Of a stretch of 64,000 nt of DNA, positions 43,062 through 54,400 are shown piece by piece (positions within the stretch are counted from its first letter, which is position 1; the number at the start of each line of letters is the position of its first letter). The DNA is taken from the NCBI RefSeq assembly GCF_036324505.1, contig NC_086350.1:27992448-28056447 (forward strand). The letters are read 5' to 3'. The notes below the pieces were generated by a model. It was given only the letters and a program-made list of their open reading frames with translations. It was not told where the DNA came from and searched no databases. Source of the DNA: Eleginops maclovinus. Lineage: Eukaryota > Chordata > Actinopteri > Perciformes > Eleginopidae. The position numbers and the translations under genes were made by a program.

Positions 43062-45739
43062 CTAAATGGGGGGCGTCAGGGTTAACAACAAATCCACAAA
43101 TTTGAATTTGTTGCCAGTGATGGCTGAGTACTTTGCTGCAGCAGCTGGTTCAAGCTCTATGCCTCTCCTCGTGGCTTTAGTACAGATGTTCTTCTTCTTC
43201 CTCTGCATAATGGTGGCAAGCTTTTCGAAGTCTGCTCTCCTCGAGAATATTCTCTTGAATGAAGTTGAAGTTAGGCGAGTACAGCGGACATGATGCCAGA
43301 TGTTGTTGCTACTTTGCTGTCTGGTCTCTTTCTCAAGCGCATCTGCCTCAGACTTGGAGACCATCACAGTGTTGAACATTTCCATCTGCACTTTAGAAAG
43401 GGCAGTACAGAAAGTGCCTGGCAGTGGTGGGAAAGGGAATGCTGGAAAGTCATCAGTAGAGTTTGATTGGAAGGATTTTTGCCAACTGTCCATTAGTGGG
43501 AGCTGCACATGTAAAGAAGAAAACAAATATTTACTTTTGATTACTTACATTATGTTTTCATCCTGTTGTTATCTTTTTATAATTATGTTTCTGCACAGTG
43601 GACCAGGTTCACACAGAGGACCAAGATCGCACAGAGGACCAAGATGAAGTGAAAAGACTTAAGAGGCAACTCGCTGAAAAGGAAAAGTTTAATGAGTTTA
43701 ATAAGCTGTGTGCATTTTTCAGGTTACCCAGTACTGCAAAGGATCCACAAACACTTATCCCTGTGACATATCACAAAGTAGATCAACAGGTCAACCTCAT
43801 GCCTTTACGACAACAGTTCCTACTCACACTGATGAAGCTGAGGCAAAACTTTGATCTGACAGAGCTTGCCTTCAAATTTCAAAGTGCAGTGCAAAGCGTT
43901 GGCACTTTATTCAATTCATGGATTGATTTCATGTACGGTAAGCTAGGCAACTTGTCTATTTGGCCACACAGGGACAGCATAACAGAATACATGCCTACCA
44001 ACTACAGAGCAGAGTTCCCAACAACTTTTGCCATTTTTGATTGTACAGAGATTAAGACAGAAAAGCCAACATCATTGTTACTTCAAAGTCAAACTTACTC
44101 CAAATACAAATCTACCAGTACGCTTAAGTGTCTGATTGCCTGTGATCCTCGTGGCTGCATTATCTTTGTATCTACAGTTTTCACTGGATCAATCTCTGAC
44201 CAAGAAATATTTAGGAAATTTGGAAGTAAAGGATTTACTGAAAGGTCTGCTTCAATGTGGCTACCTTAAGGCAAGCGATGGGCTCATGGTTGATAAAGAC
44301 TTTCTTATTGAGAAGGATGTGAATGAGCTAGGCTTTAATTTGAACATTCCTCCCTTTGCCAAATCAAATAGTCAAATGCCAGCTACAGATGTTGAGATGA
44401 CATAGAAAATAACCAAACACCGGGTACATGTGGAAAGAGCCATCGACAAAGTGAAGAAATTGAAAATAGTTTCTGGAAGGATCCCTAATGTCAGGTTTGG
44501 AAACATAAATCAGATATGGTTTGTAGTCTGTATGCTTTCAAATTTCCAGCCAAACCTTATAAAGGCTTAGGCTCTATCTAGCACAATGATCATTATGTCT
44601 CTACACACTGAGACACTAAGATAAGCTACTGAATTTTAATGTTTTTATTTATCTTTGTGGCTAATGAGCTACCATGAATGAAATGAAATGTATGTAATGT
44701 ATGTATGTGACTGTAATAAAATCTCTCTGCAAATGATAAGAAATAAGTCCTAATCTTTATCAGTTTAAGATGAACTGCTTACCTGGTAGCTCAAGCCACT
44801 TCCAAGAGGGTACTTCTCCTGACCTTATTCTACATCTATCGGGGGCTTGCTTGCTATGTAGCTCATAGGTGTCCCTGTCAGTTCCCTCAACAACAAAGTA
44901 TCCTGATTTGTGACCTCAGACATGGCCCTGTGAGATACAAAAATCATACATGTCTACTTATGTCAATCTGATCAATACAAAATTATACATTCCTAATTAT
45001 GTTGTCTGATCTGGAGTACAGGCTTCATCCCATCACAGTAAGTAAAATTATTTACTATGTGGAAGAAGGAAATAAGGTGTGTTAGAAACCAAAATAGTTT
45101 TCTTACCTGTCGTTGTTGTATTAGCAGAAGATGGGTCTTCTGTCTTGGCCCTGGCCACAACGATTGCTGTCATGGGCTGTGGTGTTACTTTGACACCTCT
45201 GGGTTTATGCCACTGTTGTGGTAAGCTTGTGGAGGACTATAGTTCTAGGCCTACAGACATGTTGGCGTTTTGTGTTTTACAGAGGTCCAGGGTATGGATA
45301 AGCCCGATGATGCGGAGCTAACGAAAGATCACCTCGTTAATTACAGCTAGCCTGCTAACGTTGCCTATTATGGTTATGATACGCAAGCATAAGGCTATAC
45401 AATGTTACACGTGCTTTGTGCTTTTACTTTATAATAACAACGACAATAGTGAATATAGACCCACCCAGCTTTACGGGAACAGTGTTGCTCGTTGACATCA
45501 TTTGTGCCAGCTTCCATCTGGATCATCAGCTGATGTGGCAACTCACTTTTTGATTTTGATCTATACACTTTTGCCTCTATTTTGATCGCATTATGCTCAT
45601 TTTTTGTTACCTTGATGTCCTGTATGTAACCCTAAAAGGCATACTGTAAACCTCTCTGTCTACTTCGGTCAGAAACAGCATTTGCTGCTTTGTAAAAGCC
45701 GGACAGCAGTTCAGCTGGAAGAGCTCTCAAAAACGCCAT
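43062..45739 (-). pseudogene. YqaJ-type exonuclease gene of the ISL2EU-like element, several exons, broken
   Basis: Pieces on the - strand in order: a start MAFLRALPAELLSGFYKAAN at 45739, interrupted by an in-frame TAG before GYIQDIK; LPQQWHKPRGVKVTPQPMTA with a donor after TTTT near 45113; FVVEGTDRDTYELHSKQAPD with a donor at about 44783; and 43526-43081 with WHHVRCTRLTSTSFKRIFSR and TRRGIELEPAAAAKY, the N-terminal part of the YqaJ nuclease domain. The rest of the nuclease, with its later acidic residues, is not present before the element changes strand. Such proteins accompany ISL2EU transposases; the role in transposition is not established. Confidence 0.65.
43598..44545 (+). pseudogene. 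DDE transposase (DDE_Tnp_4 type), frameshifted
   Basis: After a charged linker (DEVKRLKRQLAEKEKFNEFN) comes a DDE-type core: TTFAIFDCTEIKTEKP with the first Asp, and VFTGSISDQEIFRKFG with the second. Near 44240-44265 the frame shifts, and the adjacent frame continues as LKASDGLMVDKDFLIEKDVN. A TAG at about 44403 then precedes HRVHVERAIDKVKK with the third acidic residue. The indel and the stop disable it. Confidence 0.75.
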
Positions 45740-45808
45740 GTTGAAAGTATGTTAGTCGGACTTAGCAACAATAACCAAGGGGGGCGGGGCTTAGCGAAAG
45801 GTCAATTG

Positions 45809-45920
45809 AGTACAACCGTTTAAACGCCACAGCCTACCTATAGTATTGCTGCTGACCATGTCCATCCTCTTTTGACAATAGTGTAACCATCATCTGATGG
45901 CTACTTACAGCAGGATCTGG
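45809..45920 (+). mobile_element. Tc1-like relic, right part
   Basis: AGTACAACCGTTTAAACGCC, then GCTGACCATGTCCATCC and TGATGGCTACTTACAGCAGG continue the Tc1 transposase reading interrupted at 42350. Beyond 45920 similarity ends. Confidence 0.7.
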
Positions 45921-46254
45921 GCCGATCTACCATATGGGCAACCTGGGCAAGAGACAGCCGGTGTCCACATTCAACATAAGAGCTGGTCTGATGAGTCTGC
46001 AAAGCCCTGAAAGACTGCGTGGGATCTGTTCACCAGCTCTCCCATGGGAGTACATCCCGGCCTTACTAACTGACTGTATTACGGATTATTTTAACTTTTG
46101 TGTGTAAAACGTTGTACCTACCAGGAACGTGCAATGTTTTCCAAACCACAACCCATGGATTACGCTTGAAATAAAGACTGTTCTGTCTGTGTGAAAACCT
46201 TTAATATTCAAGGGCTTGTATTATCATATGCACAGTATAGTGTAGTCATGGCAA

Positions 46255-47060
46255 TGAAAATCTCAGGTCCCGAGCTCCTCCAAAAATGCAACATATTGAG
46301 CTGTTCTTCCTGAGGAGGTTCAGGTCCTTCAACGTGTGCACGAGGCTGCTGCAGACGTTCTACCAGTCTGTGGGGGCCAGTGTGCTCTTCTTTGCCATGG
46401 TGTGCTGCGGGGGAAACACCAACAAAAGGGATACTGACAGGCTGAACAAGCTGGTGAGGAAGGCTAGCTCTGTTGTTGGATTTAAGCTTGACAATCTGGA
46501 GGAGGTGGCTGAGGGGAGGACGAGGAGGAAACTGGACAGTATCCTGGATAACCCCTCCAAAGCTAGTGAACATGAGGAGTACGTTCAGCCACAGACTCAT
46601 CCCACCTTGGCACAGCACTAAGCTCCTGGGAAACTCCTTTGTGCCTGTAGCCATCAGGCTGCACAACAAGGGGGTAACCATGTGACTCACTGACAATAAC
46701 CCAGACTGCACATCAAGCCTGCACTCTTGCACTTTTGCACAAAGACTGTAACCTGCATCAGTATCTGTTTCAATAAAAATATATGTAACAATCTGGACAC
46801 ATAAATGCACAGTATATATGTTCATTTAATTCCTTTTTTGTTTTAACAGCTTGTTTTACCAGTTACTTACCTGTACATAATTTAAATTTAAATACAATTT
46901 AATTGTTTAATCCTATATGAATCCACACTGTCCTGTTTTTCATTCTCTCTCTCTCTCTGTTGCTGCTTATACTCCTGAATTTCCCCTGGGCATAAATAAA
47001 GGTGCATCACATGTTATCTTATCTTATCTTATCTTATCTTATCTTATCTTATCTTATATA
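46255..47060 (+). mobile_element. LINE 3' fragment with (TTATC)n tail
   Basis: Frame 46286-46621 gives the reverse transcriptase C-terminus ELFFLRRFRSFNVCTRLLQT, MVCCGGNTNKRDTDRLNKLV. It is followed by a 3' part ending CATAAATAAAGGTGCATCAC and a pentanucleotide TTATC tail at about 47014-47056. Frameshifted and 5'-truncated. Confidence 0.75.
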
Positions 47061-48281
47061 TAGGACGTAAGACAACAAATAAATAAAATAAAACAAAAAA
47101 TAGTGCAAAATGAAACAGTGTAGGATAAATTAGAATAGAATAGTGCAGATGGAGTTAACTATATACAGTATATGTCAGAAAAATCAATAAATACAATAAG
47201 CCAAATGATGCAGAGAATGTTGAAAGTGCAGGATTATATGTACAGGTAAATACAATTAAATGTACAAACAACAGAATGTAAGGTTAAATACTGTTCATTG
47301 AAATCCAAACAAATACTATTTGAAGTGATAACTATTAAGAAAATACATAAAATAAATAGTGAGATGCAACCAGATGAATGCTTTGGGTTATGGAGGCACT
47401 TCACTTCACAGAGTGCAGGCATTGTAGCTGCAGGTGAACCAGTTGGTGGGTGGGTGGACATTCTGAATATTAACACGTTCTTTTTTAACTGCTTTTTGTA
47501 GTTACTCGGATCTGTTATCATTAGGTTGATTTATTAGGTAGGTCCAATCAAAGGTAAGAACAGAATTCAACCAATTTCAGGCTGCCTGATGAGACTGTAA
47601 TAATAGGAAGAAATGTAACCTCTTTCTGTTTTGAAAAAAATAAATAAGGGAATGTCTTTTGATATCAATAATGTCTCACCACCACTCACAATGTGTATGG
47701 ACAAGAAATATCAACATTTATGGCCATTAAAATGGGGCCCTATTATGCTTTTATTGATTTCCCCTCTCCTGTAGTGTGCTCTTTAGGTGTGTAAATGGTC
47801 TGCAGAGGCTAAAATCGCTGTGTTCCCTCCAGAGGGAGTTTCTCTCTATGTCTATGTCATTACAACCAACACATTTTTTGACATCTTTAATTAAATAAAA
47901 CAATCTTTAATCACAATAAAAGGAAAGCATGAACAAAGTAATTACATAAAATCTTAATATTGTTATTTCAGGAATACAAGAATATTGTTATTAAAACTGC
48001 TGTACAAAAGTGCTTTTTGGCCCTCTATCTAACTTTATGTACTTAAGAAGTTCGACTTTCTAAAAGGTTAAAAATATTTTTTATTCCATATTAATAATAT
48101 TTTCCATTCCATTTATTTTAAACATGATCATATTATGTAAATACATTTTTTTCTGAACCTGACAAACTTACTCTGTCACAGTAAAATACTTTAAATTGAA
48201 AGATCTGTCCCTCATCCATGCAAGGCTTATTTAGCTGGACCAACAGCATGCTTAACCCGTATGAAGTTCTGAAGTAAAGAG
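47061..48281. other. Intergenic DNA and 3' flank of anpep copy B
   Basis: Non-coding AT-rich sequence. About 47760-47850 shares a dispersed repeat block with 23917-24003. Candidate - strand polyadenylation signals lie at 48112-48117 and 48080-48085. Confidence 0.4.
48080..48117 (-). promoter_or_regulatory. Candidate polyadenylation signals of anpep copy B
   Basis: TTTATT at 48112-48117 and again at 48080-48085 reads AATAAA on the - strand, 165-200 bp past the stop. Confidence 0.4.
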
Positions 48282-48452
48282 CTACAACATCGGCTCATTA
48301 AGCTTTGCTTCAGTCTCGAACCAACTCAGAACATTCTGCTTGTTCTCTGTGATCCATTTTATGTTGCTGATGGTTCTCTCAATGGACTGATCCAATGCCA
48401 GCGTCCCAGAGCCGAAACCCACCTCAGAGTTATCTGCCTTGAACTGCTTTAG
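48282..48452 (-). CDS. anpep: anpep copy B exon 23 (last coding exon)
   Basis: [20 protein letters not shown], then [20 protein letters not shown] and KLNEPML, TAG at 48284-48282. Acceptor TTGTTTCAG. 171 nt. Confidence 0.95.
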   Translation of the reverse strand, partial: LKQFKADNSEVGFGSGTLALDQSIERTISNIKWITENKQNVLSWFETEAKLNEPML

Positions 48453-51400
48453 CTGAAACAATGAAAAGAAACATAAAGTGAGTGTGTTGTTGGAGAAGTG
48501 AGAGCCACGGTTAACAGCCCAGGGCTCATCAGAAGTGCAGGTGTTAGAAGTCCTTCATCGCAGAGGTACACTAAGACCAGAGACCAATGACTGGGACAGT
48601 CTGAGTAGAGACATCATTTTAGCTACTGGTCCTTTTACAGCATGAGGCTTTGTGAAGGAAGTGCTGTGCCGCATCGCTAAACTCCTCTGATGCAGTTAGT
48701 GAATTATATTGGCCTTGGCTTCTGAAGTAATGCCGTAATGAGATTTTACGATGTTGTAGGTAATAATCTAGGTCGTCAAGTAACTTAAAACTTAAAGCAG
48801 CGGTTTAAAACTGTCAGTTGCTCTCCTTTGTAGGGTGCGGAGGCAGGGCCGGATCTACCATATGGGCAACCTGGGGCCTCTTAGCAAAAGTGACAAGATT
48901 TTTTTTATTGTTTGTTTATTTTTTTTGTCTGCACAACCTCACTCATCATAAAGCATTTTAAATAGAACTCAGTCTTCACCACCGTAAATACCACTGCTTT
49001 TCGATAAGGTCAGGTATTGTTTCTAAACTGTCTCTGATAGGGTCTCGCTACACTTGGAGATGTTACAGTTGGAGGAAAATTAAGGAGCTTTTTATTCTAT
49101 TAAGCAGCTGTGTGCAGCATTTACTGTAATAATCACACACAAATATTCAACAGTGCAGACTTATGTGGAGTTACGTGTGCAAGCATTTCTGTCTTGGGGT
49201 GGGGTTGGGGGGCCCATTAGCTCTCACTTCCCAGGGGGCCCTGGAGTTACTAATCCTGCCTTGTGCGGAGGGGGTTGCAGGATGGGAAAGATTTCAGAAT
49301 AAACTGCTAAATAAGTCAAATGTAACAATTTAGCTTCATCCACAGCACATCATTGGTGCAGCTGGCTGTGTGGCAAATAATCAAATTACGTTTCTGACAC
49401 ATAAATTAAGTTCACAATTTCTGGACAGTTTGTATTTTGATTTTATGAACGCAGCCCTGACCTGTTTGGACATTTTAACAAAGTTTCTTCTCGACAATGA
49501 TTTGGTTCAGGAATTGTCTTCAATGTAGACAAAATGTTCTAGAACATCTAACCTGTTGCAGCTCGTATTCAGAAGAGAAGCGTTTGGTGACTCCATTGAT
49601 CAGGTTAGAGAAGGAGAATGATCCACCTCCATACCTGGGAAGGAAAATAAAGTCAAGACCTATCAGCTCCTTTGGGATGTAAATTGCATACAGTCGGTAA
49701 AACAAATTCACTACACTGAGCTCACATTTCTAAACTGTTCAGAGTTCAGTTTGCTCCATGACAGTGATTGATAAACCAGGTACACCAAGGCCTGATCAGA
49801 AGCCAGACATGGATTCAGTAGTTTGACGTACAGAGGAGCAAAAGAGGGATTTAACCTGTGGGACTTGCCGTAATATACTGTGATTATTTTTTTCGTTTTT
49901 GCCAGGAGTAATTCCAATAACACAAAATGAAACTTAATTATTTCCAGTGAATAATAAAATATTCATATTTCTAGAGGTCTGACCCAAACAGCTTCCTTAG
50001 AATATTTTTTTAAAAAGCCTAAATAAATGTATCTCATACCTGTAAAAGTGTTTTCATTACAGATGCTAGAAGACTGACTTTTTTAAAAAACTGAAGGTCT
50101 TTGGAACATCTGATTATGCGTTTTCTACCACCAAGATGTATTGCTTATTGCTTCTACCTAGCAAACATCAAACTATGAGCTTCAGTGAGACTCCACTCAG
50201 GAGGAGAGGCCTGCAGGGTTTATGAGCTCCAAAGGTCTTCTGAAGCCGTTGAGTTACACTGAACAAGCTCAGTCTATAAAATATGATTGATAACAAACAT
50301 GCCGGTTAAACTGCCTCTCTATGTTACAAAACAATAATCAATGTTTTATGATGTGACTGTGCCTTAGTTAGACATCATAAAATCATAGGTCCCAAGGACT
50401 GTGACTTCACACACCATGTGTCTGCACTATAACAGCCTTTACAGACTCCATTCTTCTTGAGTTACAGAAAAGTCTCACGCCTTTTCTTATGATGCAGTGG
50501 TGTCAGCAGGCCTGGGGAGTTATGGATTACATGTACCAGGATGATGTAATCATAAAACCAAGGTAACTGTGTTTGATTACAATCATGTAGGCCATATTGA
50601 TGGACACTGGAATGTTAATGGGCATGGAAACTGTATTATTTTGCTATGGGCACTGTAGTATTTACTGTATTTGATCATTTGTAATGTTCTGATATATGTG
50701 TCAATCTGCAATAACAATTCTAATATTTTAGTAGGTCAAGTTATGGTTACAATGAGTAAGGCTCATACAGGCACTTAGGGCAGCTTAAGGGTCCTTTTAG
50801 GTGAAGACGTAGGAGGGGCACAGGCGTCACTCATTACACCTAGCCGACACTATGCAGCTGCGTTGCAGTGATGTGCTTGTGGTTCTGTGTTTCCACAGGT
50901 GAGCAAAAGTAGTAAAAAGATGCATTAAAGTAGTGGCAGCAGTGGCGGTGCGTCAATAGTGGGCGCTTGGGCGCCGCCCACCCTGACTTTTTGAGTTAAA
51001 AAACGTTATATATACAACATAATTGAAATAAGAAATGTACCGTGTTTATGGGTTAAATGTGTATGGGAGACCACTGTCAAGAACCGCTAAAATGTGTCCG
51101 GACATAATATATTGCCATTCGCCTTTTCTGAGAATAGGCAGGTCGGCTACCGTCCGTGGGCGCCGATAACATGGGAGTCTATAGGAGAGCTTATACTTTT
51201 CTCAGTCATTTTAGCAAGGATAGCTTTTCATTGGGGGATGAAACTTAGATCTGTGGGCGCAAATCTTTGCGCCCACAGCCAATGGCATTGTTTCTTAGTT
51301 CAATGTGACATTCTTAGATACGCGATTGGACTATTTCGGCGAATCAGCATCGTTATCATTCCCTAACCACAAGCGTAAAGAGCAGCACCGTAGCTAGCTG

Positions 51401-54400
51401 AAACTTAGATTGAGTGAATATGGCGACATCGATGGCTGAGAACTCCGTGCAAGCTCTACTTAAAACACCGTTTCATCGACTATCAGATGTCGAAAAGAAG
51501 AAATTGAAAGACTTGGGACCCGAGCGTCCGGATTTAAACATTCAACAGACGACCACTGATCGCGGGAGAACCTACACTCGGACTTTCTCCTCAAACTTGT
51601 ATGCTAAGCGGAATTGGTTAGCTGGTTGTACAGTGAGCAATGCCTTTTTTTGTTTCCCTTGTCTGTTATTTCAAAGTCCTGGGACTGAAACACTTTGGAC
51701 TACAACCGGGATGAAGGATCTAAAGCACTTCACACAAAAATGTAAGAAGCACGAATGTGGCCGCAGCCACCTAACCAACTGTCTTAAGCTAAACCTCTAA
51801 AAAAGTGCTATTTAAACCGTGCCGCCCAACTGCGCCCCCCCCAAAAAAATGTTCACCAGCCGCCACTGAGTGGCAGAGATATAAAACGAATGTGTAAGAG
51901 TAATAGACTACCGGTACTGTACATATGGGATTTATATCCGAGTCTACAAGTAAATGAGTAACAAGACTGTGTAGTGTGAAACAGTGCTTCACCTGGTCAC
52001 TAATATGGGAATCAGTAGTGTGACCATCGCTAATATTAAATGCAGTAGTGTAACGCCTTGTAGCTTGCTGGAGTATAAGTTGTGTATTTGAGCAGAATAA
52101 TGTCAGACTGAATGTGTGTTTTGCTGGTTGTTAATGCAAGCGGACATGTGATATTTTATGTGTTATGCAAGTTTAAGAGTGCGGGTGAATGTTGATAATG
52201 TGCGTCCCTCATTAGACCGAGCCGACAGTATGCAGCTGCGTTGCAGTGATGTGCTTGTGCTTCTGTATTTCCAGAACGAACAGAAGTAAAGAACTATTTT
52301 AAACTCATGCACGCCTGGAAGTCCCTTTTGTGTCCAAGTGTGCAACACGATTATTTAAAAAAAAACTAATCTGATCACTGTTACATTTACACATATTACT
52401 AGCAGGATTACACAGTGACAAAACCTTTTGGAATAAGATCGATATATTATTGTCAGACGTACTTATATTTAGGTTAATTTAATATCTTGGTTTTAAGGTT
52501 ACATTTTTTACACAGAATTAAGTGAAAAACATCTTATTGTTAGTTATTTTCTAATTGTTTTTATTTGCATTAGATTTCATAAAAATGGCATCCGAAAATA
52601 TTAAAGTAACGGAAAGTAATCAGGTTACTTTAATATTTTGATACTCTGATTAGGTTACTGATGACATTTTTGACATTAGTTACGGTAAAGGATTACATTT
52701 CTAAAGTAACCCTGCCAACCCTGGGTGTCAGTAACTGAAGTGTTGCACTCACTCATTGAAAATATATGTCCATCGAGCTCTGACGAAGTCCCAGGCCAGA
52801 GACTGACCCGCCACATTGCTGGCGATGTAGACAATGGTGGAGGTGGCATCCTGCTTTCGGATCAGTGTTGAATTCAGAGTATACTCCAGGTATCTGAAAG
52901 GTACAAGCAGACCCATGAGAACACTGTGTGGTCAGTAGGCTGTCAGTTATCAGCCGAGTGTTCAGAGGTGGGAGATAATGTACATGATCAAAAGTAGAAG
53001 TACCAGTGTTACAAGTAAAAGTCCTGCAATCGAAATGTTACAAATGTATATTCATCACATATAGTGAAAGTACCAAAAGTAGTCATTGTTTGATTGGTCC
53101 ATTTCAGAATAATATCTCTGATATGTTTTATAATGATTGATCATTAAAGTGTTCTCAGAGCTGGTAAAGGTGCAGCTAGTTTGAATGGCTTTGTATACTG
53201 CAGGGTAGCTGCTGAATTTAATCCAGGTGAACTAAAGTCTGATTTAAGGGCTGATTATATTTACCATCATTAATCCAGATCTGTAAAGAAACTAAAGGGA
53301 TTCAATACATGTAGTGCAGTAAAAGTACACCATTTACCTCTGAATTGTAGTGGAGTAAAAAAGGTAGCATAAAATCGAAATACTCAAGTAAAATACAAGC
53401 ATCTGAAAATTGTAATTACAGTACTTGAGTGAAAGTACTGAGTTACTCCCCCCCTCTGGTATTAGCCCAGCTGTGTGTGTACACTGCAGACCTGTTGAGC
53501 AGCCAGGGCTGCTTGGTGCAGGACAGAGCTGAGCGCAGCTTTTCAGCCTCACTAGCAATGGTGGCCTTCTGAAACTCTGACCAGGCAAACTCCCACTCTG
53601 TAGCGCCCCCTGCTGCAATGGCGTTACAGTACACAGTGGAGCGCAGGTTGGGGTGGATCCTACAGAAAGATAACATTTTTGAATTCAGTCCGAAAGCATA
53701 GATGGAAGACAGATGGTTGCACTTCAGAATTGAGACGTGGAAGGATTACAGGTTACACTTTGTGATGTACTCACTGGGAACCAGTGTCCATCCAGTTTTT
53801 GAACAATGTCTTGGTAAGAGTTGTGCATTCCTCTAAGCCTGTTCTGCAGGCCATGCTGATAGCATTCTGCTGATTATACCTGGAGAGCGGAGGAAAGGGA
53901 AGGTCAGCACGCATGCAGACAAAGGAAGGAAGAATGAGGCAGGTGCAGCTCACAGAGAGAACAGGATTAACAGGAGGTCTTTATTATGAGGGCTTTGTTC
54001 TATATGTATCCAGAAAACGGTTTCATATTGTGAAGGATAACCTGAGAAGCACCTGTTTGCATTGGCAGTTGTAGACCAATTCTACTGGGGGGGCCAGGCT
54101 GGGACCAGTTTTTTTTATGAGAGGGGCATAATAAAACAAAGACAGTATAAAGTAATTGCATAAAATAAACAAAAGACAGTAATTGGTATTTGTTTCTGTA
54201 CAGGTATTTATTTCAGTAACTTGAAGTTATGCTTCTTTGTTCAGTAGTTATTTATTTTCATTTACAGTATTTGTTTTAATAATTTAGTAACAATTTTGTT
54301 AAATGACAAACGGTATTTGCTGCAACACTGAATATAAGGTTCAGTTCAATCTCTGCAGTCCATCAGGCTGAGTTTTCCTCTTCTTCTAAATCAGAGAAAC

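Larger units (their letters stand above)
42351..45808. mobile_element. ISL2EU/IS4EU-like DNA transposon (THAP-DDE plus YqaJ)
   Basis: 3.46 kb bounded by perfect 27-bp inverted ends, CAATTGACCTTTCGCTAAGC onward and its exact inverse at 45782-45808. The outermost bases overlap the AATTG of the target, so the true edge may be a few bases inside. Removing it rejoins Tc1 sequence on both sides; a 2-bp AT duplication would fit. It carries two gene sets on opposite strands, a THAP/DDE transposase (+) and a YqaJ-type exonuclease (-), the combination described for ISL2EU elements. Both are broken. Confidence 0.88.

Noticed and set aside
45079..45321. A hydrophobic + strand gene of 80 codons
   Set aside because: The opposite strand reads LPQQWHKPRGVKV, a YqaJ-associated exon with a proper donor, so the + strand frame is a shadow.
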